From positions 24,061 to 88,060 of the forward strand of contig JBBDJB010000040.1 in the NCBI GenBank assembly GCA_040880125.1: DNA of 64,000 nucleotides. Direction: 5' to 3'. Shown here piece by piece: positions 35,185 to 44,424 of the stretch. Position 1 is the stretch's first letter, and every line of letters starts with the position of its first letter. The notes under the pieces are model-generated. The model was not told the DNA's origin, made no database searches, and saw nothing but the letters and a program-made list of their open reading frames with translations. Source of the DNA: JBBDJB01 sp040880125. GTDB lineage: Bacteria; Planctomycetota; Planctomycetia; Pirellulales; JBBDJB01. Made by a program: the position numbers and the translations under genes.

Positions 35185-36192
35185 TTATTGCGATCTTTGG
35201 GCGAGGCGCTGGAGCAGATCGCTGGCCGCGCCCGAGTCGATCGCTTCGGCCGCCATCCGCGCACACTCGGCCGGCTCGGGCGACTTGGCCGCCACCCACA
35301 GTGCCGCCGCCGCATTGAGCACGACGATGTCTCGGGCCGGGCCGCTCTTGCCGGCTAGAACGTCACGAATCATCGCCGCGCTGGCGGACGGTCCGTCGAC
35401 CGTCAGCTCGCCCAGCGGCGCCCGTTGCAGCCCGAAGTCTTCCGGCTCCCAGGCGGATTCGCTAGTCTGCCCGCCCTCGACGAGTGTCACCTGCGTCCGC
35501 CCTGCCAGGGTCACTTCATCCAGGCCGTCCTCGCCGGCGACGACCACGGCGCGGCGCGTTCCCAGCAGGGCCAGCGCTTCGGCCAACAGCGTACGGCGGT
35601 CGTCGCCGCTGACGCCTAAGAGTTGAAACGGTGCGCCGGCCGGGTTGCACAGCGGCCCCAGCAGATTGAAGATGGTCGGCACGCCCAGCTTGCGGCGCAC
35701 CTCGGCCACGCGCTTCATGGCCGGGTGAAATAGCGGCGCGAAGCAGAAGCAGATGCCCAACTCGTCCAGGCAGGCTTCGACTTTCGCATGATCGGCGTCG
35801 GTGCGGACGCCCAACTCATTGAGCACGTCGGCCGAGCCGGACTTGCTGGAGACGCTGCGGTTGCCGTGCTTGGCCACCGGCACACCGGCCGCGGCGGTGA
35901 CCAGGGCCGCGGCGGTGCTGATGTTGAACGTGCCGCTGTGATCGCCGCCGGTACCGCACGTATCGACGACGCCTTGGCGCCGCGTGTCGAGCGGCACCAT
36001 GTGACGGCGCAGCGACTGGGCCGCGCCCGCCACTTCGGCCACGGTTTCGCCTTTGGCGCGTAGCGTGGTCAATAGCAGGGCGATCTCCGACTCGCTGGCG
36101 CTGCCCTCCATGATGGCGTCGATTGTCTCGGCCATTTCTTCCTGCGATAGATCTCGACCGGCCGCCAGGCTGCCGAGCGTCGATTCAAGCAC
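35185..36192 (-). CDS. trpD: Anthranilate phosphoribosyltransferase
   Basis: Transfers phosphoribosyl from PRPP to anthranilate in tryptophan synthesis. 335 residues. DTCGTGGDHSGTFNISTAAA (PRPP site, GTGGD at 80-84), KHGNRSVSSKSGSAD (108-122) and GVPTIFNLLGPLCNPA are diagnostic. GTG 36192, eight bases after GGAGGAG (36201-36207), is the start; a longer in-frame extension lacks a site. No other trp gene is present; only an MFS transporter follows. Confidence 0.95.
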   Translation of the reverse strand: MLESTLGSLAAGRDLSQEEMAETIDAIMEGSASESEIALLLTTLRAKGETVAEVAGAAQSLRRHMVPLDTRRQGVVDTCGTGGDHSGTFNISTAAALVTAAAGVPVAKHGNRSVSSKSGSADVLNELGVRTDADHAKVEACLDELGICFCFAPLFHPAMKRVAEVRRKLGVPTIFNLLGPLCNPAGAPFQLLGVSGDDRRTLLAEALALLGTRRAVVVAGEDGLDEVTLAGRTQVTLVEGGQTSESAWEPEDFGLQRAPLGELTVDGPSASAAMIRDVLAGKSGPARDIVVLNAAAALWVAAKSPEPAECARMAAEAIDSGAASDLLQRLAQRSQ

Positions 36193-36464
36193 CAGATGAG
36201 CTCCTCCAGACGCGGATTTTCCCGTTGCTAAGCTCTCGATTTTAGTTCGAGCGGCGCGGAGGCGGTAGGTGCGTCCTGGTATCGCCGGAGGCTGCACGAA
36301 GTCGGGTCGCGCCGCGGCGAGATCGGCCCATTCGAGCCACGGGATCGCACCGTCTGACCTTGTTCAGTGCCCAGGAGGGTCTTACACTACCAGCAGAGGC
36401 TCGCGCCAAAAGCGCGGTCGAGCCACGGGAAGTTGCCCGATTTCTTTCGCTTCGAGTGCAATCG

Positions 36465-37394
36465 ATGGCCAGGAAGCTCATCCTCGATGTCGATCCCGGC
36501 ATCGACGACGCCGTGGCGATTTGTCTGGCGCTGGCCGATCCGCGGCTGGAAGTGCTGGCAGTCACTGCTACCGGCGGAAACGTCTCTCCGCAACAGGCCA
36601 CGCGCAACGTGCAGACGGTGGTCGAGCAGCTCGATCCCCGACGGTTGCCGCGGACCGGAGCCGCCCCGGCCGAAGGCCTTTTGACCTCCGACATGCGGCA
36701 TCTGCACGGTGACGACGGACTGGGCGACGCGGAGTTTCGCGTCGCCGAGTTGCACCACCTCCACCCTTCGGACAAGGTGATCTGCGACGAGGTTCGAGCC
36801 GCGCCCGGCGATGTGACGATCGTCGCCCTGGGGCCGCTCACCAACATCGCCTCGGCCCTGCAGCGCGATCCGGACCTGGCCACGATCGTCGGGCATCTGA
36901 TCATCATGGGCGGAACAGTCACGGCGCCGGGCGACGTCACCGCGGCGGCGGAATTCAACATCTACAGCAACCCGGTCGCCGCGCGGATCGTCTTCAACTC
37001 GCCGGTGACCAAGACGCTGATCCCGCTGGATGTGACGCGCAAGGTGACGCTCACCTACGACTTGCTCGATCAACTGCCCGACGAGGACTCGAAGACCGGA
37101 GCCCTGCTGCGGAAGATCCTGCCGTTTGCTTTTCGCGCATACCGGCAGAACTTGGGACAGGAAGGCATCTATGTACACGATGCGGTGGCACTGGCGGCGG
37201 CCGTGCATCCCGAACTGTTCGAAACGACCGCCATGTGCGGCGACGTCGAGACTTCCGGCGAATTGACCACCGGTGCCACGATCTTCGATCGGCGCCGCGT
37301 GCCGGGCGTGCGCCCGAACATGGAGGTAGCCGTAGACGTCGACGTATCGGGCGTGATGGACTACATCCTGCGCGGACTTACCGCCGCGGATTGA
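36465..37394 (+). CDS. Inosine-uridine-type nucleoside hydrolase
   Basis: Hydrolyses ribonucleosides to base and ribose in salvage. 309 residues. The calcium-binding motif LDVDPGIDDAVAICLAL is present (DxDPGxDD). The central IVALGPLTNIASALQRDPD, then IIMGGTVTAPGDVTAAAEFN, and the late YVHDAVALAAAVHPELF complete the family. ATG 36465 is preferred over the 105-base longer frame, because MARKLILDVDPG is the standard start. It lies divergently from trpD and convergently with the HtrA-type protease. Confidence 0.93.
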   Translation: MARKLILDVDPGIDDAVAICLALADPRLEVLAVTATGGNVSPQQATRNVQTVVEQLDPRRLPRTGAAPAEGLLTSDMRHLHGDDGLGDAEFRVAELHHLHPSDKVICDEVRAAPGDVTIVALGPLTNIASALQRDPDLATIVGHLIIMGGTVTAPGDVTAAAEFNIYSNPVAARIVFNSPVTKTLIPLDVTRKVTLTYDLLDQLPDEDSKTGALLRKILPFAFRAYRQNLGQEGIYVHDAVALAAAVHPELFETTAMCGDVETSGELTTGATIFDRRRVPGVRPNMEVAVDVDVSGVMDYILRGLTAAD

Positions 37395-37402
37395 GACGCC
37401 GA

Positions 37403-37423
37403 GTAGGGTCCGCTATGCGGACC
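37403..37423 (+). repeat. GTAGGGTCCGC family, copy 2
   Basis: GTAGGGTCCGCTATGCGGAC followed by C. It begins nine bases after the nucleoside hydrolase stop. It is the first of three different repeats in the same convergent junction. Confidence 0.7.
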
Positions 37424-37481
37424 AATTGGAGACGTTAAGTTCGTCTGGAGAGACCAACTCGTTTGGAGCTTCGGCGCATTA

Positions 37482-37520
37482 CTCCCTCTCCCTCTGGGAG
37501 AGGGCCGGGGAGAGGGTTTT
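37482..37520 (+). repeat. CCCTCTCCC hairpin repeat, copy 2
   Basis: CCCTCTCCC (37484-37492) and GGGAGAGGG (37496-37504) pair around TCT. It continues CCGGGGAGAGGGTTTT. It is the reverse of the copy at 28228-28262. A perfect 9-base-pair hairpin in a convergent junction; TTTT follows 12 bases later. Confidence 0.7.
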
Positions 37521-37558
37521 CCGATTTACGTGTTGTGGTCAGGCCCCTCTCAATCAAC

Positions 37559-37583
37559 GCACAGACAAGAATGTCTGTGCCAC
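37559..37583. repeat. GTGGCACAGACA palindrome family, copy 7
   Basis: GCACAGACAAGAATGTCTGT followed by GCCAC, the reverse orientation. It lies 15 bases before the end of the protease gene and is the third repeat in this convergent junction. Confidence 0.75.
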
Positions 37584-37598
37584 CCAACACCTGTTGCT

Positions 37599-38768
37599 CT
37601 ACCGGCTGGCTGGGTATTCGCCGCGATTACCCACCTGGACGGACGTCTGAATTGACTGGCCGTGGCGGTAGAGGGATACCGGGACGGACTTGCCGACATC
37701 CGTCAGGCTGACGATGTTCACCAAGTGGTTGTCGTCTACGATCCGTACGCCGTCGAACTCGAAGATCACGTCCTCGACTTGAAGCTGGGATGCTGCGGCC
37801 GGCGAGTCGGGAATGATGGCCGAAATCTTCGCTCCCTGCAGGACTGGCAAGCCCATCCGCGAAGCCATGGTCGGTCCGAATTCGGCGTCCAGCTTCACGC
37901 CCAGAAACGCCCGCACCACGTGACCGTCTACGATCAGCCGCTGCGCAATCGCCTTGACCATGTTGATGGGAATGGAAAAGCCGATGCCCTCGTTGCCGCC
38001 CGAGGCGCTGGCGATGGCCGTGTTGATGCCGATCACCTCGCCACGCAAGTTGATGAGCGGCCCGCCGCTGTTGCCGGGATTGATCGCCGCATCCGTCTGC
38101 AGGAAGTCTTGAAAACCGAGTTGATCGTCGCCCAGTTCCAAACCATGTCGACCCTTGGCACTGATGATTCCGTACGTCACCGAGCGGCTGAGGCCGAAGG
38201 GGCTGCCGACAGCCACGACAAAATCGCCAATCTCCACTTCGTCGCTGTTACCCAACCGCGCTGACACCAGGTCGTCATCCTCCACTTCCATGACTGCGAC
38301 GTCGGTCTCGCGGTCGGACCAGGTGCGCACGGGATGGATGATCCGGCCGTCTTCGAGCTTGACCTTGATATTGCCTGCCGGCGACTCCTTAATGACGTGC
38401 CGATTGGTGAGGACGTACATCTTGTCACCCAAATCGACCAGCACGCCGGAACCGGCTTCCTCGGTGCGGCCGCGGGCGCTGAAGGTGCCGGTGCTCAGTC
38501 CGTCGTGCGTGGCTTCGATGTGCACCACGGTGCCGCTGACGAGCTTGACGACCCGCTTCAGCAGGCTGAACTGCTGCTCGAATTGGGCGTAGTCGCGGGC
38601 GAGCTGGTCGTACTGCTGCTCACGCTGCTCCGGCGAAAGCGCTTGGGAGAGGGGCGTCTGCCCGTGGGCAAGCGGCAGCGAAGCGATGCCGCCGGCAGAA
38701 AGCAGAACGATCAGTAGTCCGACGCCCAGCGCGGTACGCGAGCCGCGCCTGTGGGAATCCCTCGACAT
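37599..38768 (-). CDS. HtrA/DegP-type trypsin-like serine protease with PDZ domain
   Basis: Envelope protease/chaperone. 389 residues. The signal segment is around residues 12-36 (ALGVGLLIVLLSAGGIASLP). A helical stretch (48-75) leads into the trypsin domain with triad His124 (TNRHV), Asp156 (TDVAV) and Ser234 (GNSGGP). One PDZ domain is at about 285-380 (VRAFLGVKLDAEFG, VEDVIFEFDGVRI). GGAGG four bases before ATG 38768. It could be anchored to the membrane by its uncleaved signal. Confidence 0.93.
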   Translation of the reverse strand: MSRDSHRRGSRTALGVGLLIVLLSAGGIASLPLAHGQTPLSQALSPEQREQQYDQLARDYAQFEQQFSLLKRVVKLVSGTVVHIEATHDGLSTGTFSARGRTEEAGSGVLVDLGDKMYVLTNRHVIKESPAGNIKVKLEDGRIIHPVRTWSDRETDVAVMEVEDDDLVSARLGNSDEVEIGDFVVAVGSPFGLSRSVTYGIISAKGRHGLELGDDQLGFQDFLQTDAAINPGNSGGPLINLRGEVIGINTAIASASGGNEGIGFSIPINMVKAIAQRLIVDGHVVRAFLGVKLDAEFGPTMASRMGLPVLQGAKISAIIPDSPAAASQLQVEDVIFEFDGVRIVDDNHLVNIVSLTDVGKSVPVSLYRHGQSIQTSVQVGNRGEYPASR

Positions 38769-39012
38769 GTCCCCTCCTGAAAACCCCGGCGGACCGATGG
38801 TTCGACGTGTGTTTGTGCGGTTGACTCTCGCCCGGCGAGTCGCCTGATCTCATCGTAGCGGCCGCCGCGGTGGACAGCCAGTACGCGGTATCTGGGACAA
38901 CAGGGAAGCGGAAGAAGCTTGGCCGTGCGGCGCTCGGCCGACACGTGCATCGCCATCGCTGTCGGCACCGCCGGCATGTCCGGGGCCGGCGCTGGATGGC
39001 CGAAGGGTTGGC

Positions 39013-39030
39013 CCGCACAGCGGACCCTAC
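39013..39030 (-). repeat. GTAGGGTCCGC family, copy 3 (reverse)
   Basis: CCGCACAGCGGACCCTAC; on the reverse strand GTAGGGTCCGCTGTGCGG, identical to the inner part of copies at 2017 and 63755. It lies between the HtrA-type protease and the DksA-type gene, both on the reverse strand. Confidence 0.7.
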
Positions 39031-39054
39031 GGACTAGTGGCAGCGTCGGACCGG

Positions 39055-39501
39055 CTAGGCGTCGATCTCCAGGTCGTTGAGGGAAACGTCGTTGTCGCCG
39101 TAATTGGCGTCGAGGATGCGACTCCAATCAGGGCTATGCCCTCCGCCGGCTCCTCCGCGTTCCGCTTCGCGCTGACAATCGATGCACGCAGTGGCGTAAG
39201 GCAGGGCGTTCAGCCGCGCCATGGGAATCTTGTTGTTGCAGTGCTCGCAGACACCGTACGATCCCTCACGCATCAGCTCCAGGGCCTTCTCAATGTTGGC
39301 CAGCTCCCGGCTCTCGACCTCGGCCAATTGCGAGCTGATTTCGTCCTGGGCCGAATCGAGGGCCGCGTCGATGACGTCGCCTACCGACTGCTCCCGAAGC
39401 TCCTTGAGCATGCTCAAGTCGCCGGCCAGGGCTTTACGCAGGGCATCGCGGCGGGTGATCAGGACCTTCCGCATGTTCAGAATAGAGTCTTTGCGTGGCA
39501 T
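39055..39501 (-). CDS. DksA/TraR-type zinc finger protein
   Basis: 148 residues. N-terminal coiled coil (LITRRDALRKALAGDLSMLK, then EIDVID-like helices) followed by a C4 zinc finger, CEHCNNKIPMARL with ATACIDCQ. DksA-family proteins bind RNA polymerase at its secondary channel to modulate transcription; TraR-like relatives do the same without ppGpp. The start is ATG 39501, with GAGGTGA just upstream, rather than the GTG at 39510. It stands alone. Confidence 0.88.
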   Translation of the reverse strand: MPRKDSILNMRKVLITRRDALRKALAGDLSMLKELREQSVGDVIDAALDSAQDEISSQLAEVESRELANIEKALELMREGSYGVCEHCNNKIPMARLNALPYATACIDCQREAERGGAGGGHSPDWSRILDANYGDNDVSLNDLEIDA

Positions 39502-40174
39502 TGAGTTCACCTCTGGTTGTCGCGGACGTGCTCCAATTCTGAAGTGCGAAAACCCCCCCTTCAGAACCGCCTTCGTCCTGCCTCTCTCTTTTTGGGTTCC
39601 GTGTTCCTATCGACTCGTCTCTGGCCCCGAATTACACCGATCGTGCCACCCCTGGCGGCTGGGCCGCTTTTTGATGCAACCCAACTATAGTACGCATGCA
39701 CCGGGAGAGGGATCGGATGGAATCCGATTCACCGGAAAATGTCCACAGGCACCCGAAAAACCCGTATAACTCGTTTCATACCAAATGTTTGTGTTCGCAT
39801 CCCAGGGCCCGCCGGAACGCCTCGCGACCCCCTTGAGCAACCGCCGGGCCAATCGGACACTTGCTCCGCACTCTGTTTACCCGGACGGCGTCCGCCGAGC
39901 GAAGTGCCTTTGTTTGACGCTTTCCGATAATCGACAGAACCGGCATAGATATACAGTCGGATTTGAAACTTCGTTGCCCGGCCGCACGATGCGGCGCCCG
40001 CCTCCGCGGTCGATTTTGACGGCCCGTGGTCCGTGAGCTACATCTCCTTAGCTTCGTGTCACTTAGTCACGGCTCGCGCCGCGCCTGGCACGCCAGAGGT
40101 GAGCGGCCGATTACGGCGACGCCGATTTCTACCCGGCGGCGACTTCGCGGAGCACGCGCAATAGGACCAGGGTC
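39502..40174. other. Divergent intergenic region, no gene seen
   Basis: This 673-base spacer separates the DksA-type gene from the FHA gene. Base use differs from the coding neighbours (more A/T near 39540-39800), and no frame has a ribosome site and protein-like sequence. None of the repeat families of the window was seen. It presumably holds both promoters. Confidence 0.5.
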
Positions 40175-41041
40175 ATGTCTGTGGAGTCGATGCTGGGCAC
40201 GCCGGATGCGCCGCTGGCGTTTCGCGTGTGCGGCGGTCCATTGGATGGCCAGACGATCACCCTCACTGCAGCGAAATGCAGCATCGGATCGGGGCAGATG
40301 CGCACGCTGAGACTGCGACACCACGGCGTCCGCCGCATGCACTGCCTGATTCTCCGCGGCGCCCGCGGGACCGTTGTCCGGCGGTGGTCGCCCGAAACGC
40401 GGCTCAACGGCCAGAGCTTTACCGATGCCCCGCTATGCCTGGGCGACCGGTTGACGCTCGGCCCGGTCGAGTTGGAAGTCACCTCAGGCGCACCGCCAGA
40501 GGAGTCCCAGCCGTTGGCCGCGCTGAAGCAAAACATCCGCGCCAGTCGGGTCCGCACCCGGACACTGGTGCAGAAGCTCCGCGAAACCCGGGAACTTCTG
40601 TACCAGATCCAACGAGAGCTGACCGAGGCGAAGCAAGGGCACCTCGATCTGCAGGAGCAGCTTCGCCAGATGCGCGCATCGAGCGACGTGGCAAAACAGC
40701 AGTGCGGCGAGCGCGCAGTGGAACTGGAGCGGCGGGAAGCGCAATTGGAGACGCGGCAGGCTGAAGTCGAACGCGAGGCAGCGCGTCTGGAGGAGAATCG
40801 CGCGCGAGATGCCCAGCAGCGCGACCACTGGGAGATGTTCTGCCGCCACCGCGAGGAGGAAATGGCTCGGCGCGAGGCTCAAATGAAAGAAGAACATCGC
40901 GACATGAGCAGCCAGCGGTTGCGACTTACCCAACAACTTGAAGCGCTCCAGCGTCGCACCGACGAACTGGAAAGTCGGCGTCGGACGATGCCCCAGGCAA
41001 CCACACCGGACGAGACACAAGACGATCCACGGCTGCCGTAA
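40175..41041 (+). CDS. FHA-domain protein with long coiled coil
   Basis: 288 residues. The N-terminal 105 residues look like an FHA domain (FRVCGGPLDGQTITL, IGSGQMRTLRLRHHGVRRMH, then TRLNGQSF and LCLGDRLTLG). Residues 110-275 form a continuous coiled coil (EARRREAQLETRQAEVERE-like heptads). FHA domains bind phosphothreonine, so this may be a scaffold read by a Ser/Thr kinase. The next gene, 33 bases on, encodes a second coiled-coil protein, and the two are probably partners. Confidence 0.8.
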   Translation: MSVESMLGTPDAPLAFRVCGGPLDGQTITLTAAKCSIGSGQMRTLRLRHHGVRRMHCLILRGARGTVVRRWSPETRLNGQSFTDAPLCLGDRLTLGPVELEVTSGAPPEESQPLAALKQNIRASRVRTRTLVQKLRETRELLYQIQRELTEAKQGHLDLQEQLRQMRASSDVAKQQCGERAVELERREAQLETRQAEVEREAARLEENRARDAQQRDHWEMFCRHREEEMARREAQMKEEHRDMSSQRLRLTQQLEALQRRTDELESRRRTMPQATTPDETQDDPRLP

Positions 41042-41074
41042 GGCGAGGTGGTGAAACAGACGAGGAGCGTTTTC

Positions 41075-42430
41075 ATGGTGAAAAAAAAATCACGTGACGC
41101 AAACAGCCCGCGCAACCACTCAAAGCGCGGCGCCGACCTGGACTCGCCGCGTGCGAATTCGTACTCGGGCGAGCCAGAGCTTGCAGCCAACGCGGATGCA
41201 TTGCAGGACGCTCCTGCTGCGCAATCGTGTCAGACCGGCCCGGAAGACGTGAGCCGCGATCGCGAGGACTTGGCCACCGCCTACCGTGCGCTGGAGGAAG
41301 CGAAGCGGAATTGGGAAACGGACATCCAGCGCCGCAAGGCAGAGCTGGAAGTCCTCGTGCAAGAGTTGGCGCACCAGCGAGACCAGTTCATCGCTGAGCG
41401 CCGCGCGCTGGAGACCCAGCGCAAGTCGCTTCACAGCGCGAAGCATGACGAGCCGGCCGAGGAGCCTTCCGCAGGCCTCCAGCCGCCGGTGGATGTTTTC
41501 CAACAGAACAAGTCAATCTACCGGGCATTTCGCGAGGTGCGCGGTCACACTCCCGACCAGTCAGCCGCCTTCGCGGCGGAAGAGCAAGAGCAGTTCTTTA
41601 GGCGCGGAGCCGAGGATGCTCCGCTGGACGCAGCCAGTGTGATCGCGAAGTTCCAGGGCGGACCGGCCTGGCACGAAGAAGAAGAGGTCGATCCTTCGCG
41701 CGAGGCCGACGCTTCCCGGCCGGCCGATGAAGCGATGGCTCGCAACGCCAACGGCAAGCAAGCGGCGGCAGAGGACGGCGAGGCGCGCCGTCCGGACGAC
41801 AATGAAGAGTCGATCGAGCAGTACATGTCGCGGCTGCTTACCCGGGTGCGCGGAAGCAGCACGTATGACCCCGCGACGGTGGGCCCTCGGCGGGGGACCG
41901 CACCGCTCCCGCAACGACCACGTGAAACCATCGCGCCGCCGGCACCTCCGTCGCCACCTCAAGCGGAACAGCCGCCGGCCTACCCCGAGCGATTGACGGA
42001 ACTACCGCAACGGGCACTTCGGCCGGAGCTCACCTCCAATTTGGCGGCCATGCGTGCCTTGGCAAACCAGTCGGCGAACACCGCCATCGACCGCCACACC
42101 CGGACGCGATGGGAAGTCGCCGGCCGGGGCAAGATGTTGGTCACCATTTTTGCCTTCCTCTCGGCGGTGCTGCTCATATGGTGGGCACCGCCGGCCGATC
42201 ACGTGGCGAACATCGCCGCGGGCCTGGCCCTGTCGATCGGCGTATTCTGGGGAATGCAGGGCGTGATGATCCTCTACGGCGTGCGCAGACAGACCGAGCG
42301 CGAACGTGCGCAACAGAATGACCGCAACGAACGTTACTCTCGAGAGTCGGCGGCCAGCGAAGAAACCTCCACAACCGAATCCGAGTCCGCGCACGACGAG
42401 GAGCCGGTGGCGGCCGGCGCGCCGGATTGA
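41075..42430 (+). CDS. Coiled-coil protein with C-terminal membrane segments, unknown
   Basis: 451 residues. A charged, disordered N-terminus leads into a coiled coil (about residues 60-120). A Pro-rich, acidic middle follows, then two C-terminal hydrophobic stretches (around 355-400, MLVTIFAFLSAVLLIWWAPP and IAAGLALSIGVFWGMQGVMI) and a charged tail. ATG 41075 is preferred over GTG 41048 because GGAG is seven bases upstream. Codons 2-5 include a run of nine A bases (GTGAAAAAAAAATC), which may be a slippage site. It is likely a membrane-anchored partner of the FHA protein. Confidence 0.75.
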   Translation: MVKKKSRDANSPRNHSKRGADLDSPRANSYSGEPELAANADALQDAPAAQSCQTGPEDVSRDREDLATAYRALEEAKRNWETDIQRRKAELEVLVQELAHQRDQFIAERRALETQRKSLHSAKHDEPAEEPSAGLQPPVDVFQQNKSIYRAFREVRGHTPDQSAAFAAEEQEQFFRRGAEDAPLDAASVIAKFQGGPAWHEEEEVDPSREADASRPADEAMARNANGKQAAAEDGEARRPDDNEESIEQYMSRLLTRVRGSSTYDPATVGPRRGTAPLPQRPRETIAPPAPPSPPQAEQPPAYPERLTELPQRALRPELTSNLAAMRALANQSANTAIDRHTRTRWEVAGRGKMLVTIFAFLSAVLLIWWAPPADHVANIAAGLALSIGVFWGMQGVMILYGVRRQTERERAQQNDRNERYSRESAASEETSTTESESAHDEEPVAAGAPD

Positions 42431-42540
42431 TTGCCATCGATTCTCGCCTCTTGTGAAGCAGTTGACGACGCAATGGCAGCGCGTCAGACTGCGCCCGCAG
42501 CGAGCTTGAGCTCGTCGTCAATTTGGCGGGAGGCAGAAGC

Positions 42541-43638
42541 GTGGGCAAGATCGGCGTCGGCCTGGTCGGCAGTCAATTCATTACTGCGATCCATTACGAT
42601 TCGCTTACGCGCGTGGCAGACGCGGAAGTGCTGGCCGTTGCTTCGCCGACGATCGAGCACGTGCGACCCTTTGCGGAGCAGCGCGGCATTGCGCGGTGGT
42701 TCGTCGACTATCGCAAGATGCTGGAGATGCCCGAGATCGACATGGTCGTGCTGGGCCTGCCCAACGATCTGCACTGCCAGGCGGTGCTCGACGCGGCCAG
42801 CGCCGGCAAGCACGTCGTGCTGGAAAAGCCGATGGCCATGAACCTGGCCGAGTGCGACCGGATGATCGACGCTTGTCGCCGCGCCGGGGTGAAATTGATG
42901 TACGCTGAAGAGCTGTGCTTCGCCCCCAAATACGTGCGGCTCAAGCAGCTTCTCGACTCCGGCGCGCTGGGAAAGCCGTTTCTAGTGAAACAATCCGAGA
43001 AGCACGACGGGCCGCACTCGGCGTGGTTCTGGGACGTGCGACGCAGCGGCGGCGGGGCCGCGCTCGATCTGGGCTGCCACGCGGCTGCCTTCTTTCGCTG
43101 GCTGCTCTCCGGTCCAGAGAGCGACAAGCCGCCGCGGGCCACCAGTGTCACAGCACAGTTGGGCACGTACGTTCACGCCGAGAAAACCGCGGGCGATGAC
43201 GACGCGCTGATCATCGTCGAGTTCGAGGGCGGATGCCGCGGCCTGGCCGAGGAGAGTTGGGCAAAGCCCGGCGGAATGGACGATCGGGCGGAAGTTTTCG
43301 GCAGCGAAGGCGTGGCTTATGCCGACCTGCTGCGGGGCAATGCGATCCACACGTACTCGCGCCGCGGTTACGACTACGCGGTGGAGAAGGCCGGGTCGAC
43401 GCGGGGATGGAGCTTCACCATTTACGAGGAGGCCTGGAACTACGGTTTTCCGCAGGAGATGGAGCACTTTGCCTCCTGCGTGCGAGACGACCGCCCGCCG
43501 CGAATCACCGGCGAAGATGGCCGCGCCGCGCTGGAAATCGTCATGGCGGCCTACGCTTCGGCCGGCCAGGCAGGCACCGTGTCGCTGCCGCTGAAGAAAG
43601 ATGCCGCTCGGCCGATCGACCTGTGGAAGAAAGTGTAA
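42541..43638 (+). CDS. Gfo/Idh/MocA family oxidoreductase
   Basis: 365 residues, cytoplasmic. It starts with a Rossmann fold (VGKIGVGLVGSQFITAIHYD), then LEKPMAMNLAECDRMIDACR, the EKP motif carrying the catalytic lysine, and a GGAALDLGCHAAAFFRWLL region. Substrate unknown, probably a sugar or sugar acid. Start is GTG 42541, seven bases after GGGAGG; an upstream TTG is less likely. It follows the coiled-coil gene by 110 bases and precedes a long gene-poor gap. Confidence 0.88.
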   Translation: MGKIGVGLVGSQFITAIHYDSLTRVADAEVLAVASPTIEHVRPFAEQRGIARWFVDYRKMLEMPEIDMVVLGLPNDLHCQAVLDAASAGKHVVLEKPMAMNLAECDRMIDACRRAGVKLMYAEELCFAPKYVRLKQLLDSGALGKPFLVKQSEKHDGPHSAWFWDVRRSGGGAALDLGCHAAAFFRWLLSGPESDKPPRATSVTAQLGTYVHAEKTAGDDDALIIVEFEGGCRGLAEESWAKPGGMDDRAEVFGSEGVAYADLLRGNAIHTYSRRGYDYAVEKAGSTRGWSFTIYEEAWNYGFPQEMEHFASCVRDDRPPRITGEDGRAALEIVMAAYASAGQAGTVSLPLKKDAARPIDLWKKV

Positions 43639-44424
43639 CGGTAACTGGACGAGTCAGACAGAGAAATCCGATTTCCTCGGCACGTTGCCCATCAGCGCAA
43701 GAAAGACGCCGGCCAGCATCTCCCCAGCTACTGGACCGGCGCCTTTAGGTGGCAGAGGGACTTCCTGGTTCTGCCAAACGTTTTCTACAGCGACTGCCTA
43801 TCTATGGCTCCAGATGTTTGCTCGGGCCATCGGTTGGCATCGAGTGCCGCCAAGCGACCTGCCGCACGATGCCGCAGTTTTACATCGACGACGCAGGCCA
43901 CTTGCGGCAACTCGTGTAACTCTCCGGTTCCGCTGTAGACGCCCGTGTTTAAAAGCAACTCCCGTGCCGCCCCTTGCCGGTCGCTCCTGAGTATCGCCGC
44001 GCATCAAATTCCGGCGTCATCGACTGCCAACGAAAGCGCGCGGGGCGACGACGTGTCCGCCTCGGGTCAGAATGTCATGTTGCTGCGGGGAATAAAGCAG
44101 TTCGCAGCACCGGTGGCCAGGTACCGACGACTCCCCCCGTTGTTATTGAAGGTTTGGCGAGCGGTAAAGGCCCGTCATTGCCCTTTCGCAGCGGGAAAGG
44201 GAATGGGACGAAGATCGTCTCCTGAGAGGGAGTTACCGCTCTCCTTACCGGTTGCCTCTGCCCATGGCACTGCGTTTGCGACATCTTCCGTTCCCCGCGC
44301 TGGGGGGATTGCGCTGTAGCCGGGATAACAGCCCCAGGACTGAACTGCCCCAGCACTTCATTAACGGACCATTTCTTCACCGGATCGACCCCAGCCACCT
44401 CAAGTTCATAGAAAAGGCTTCGCC
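43639..44424. other. Gene-poor region, 786 bases
   Basis: No protein gene is convincing here. Frames between 43600 and 44400 give Arg/Ser-rich translations without ribosome sites. Codons for MPQFYIDDAGH appear near 43870-43910 but stop at once, so a decayed short gene is possible. No family repeat of this window occurs. The epimerase operon promoter should lie at its right end. Confidence 0.5.

Noticed and set aside
43945..44319. 124-codon forward frame in the long gap before the epimerase
   Set aside because: No Shine-Dalgarno, low-complexity Ser/Arg translation, no motif.
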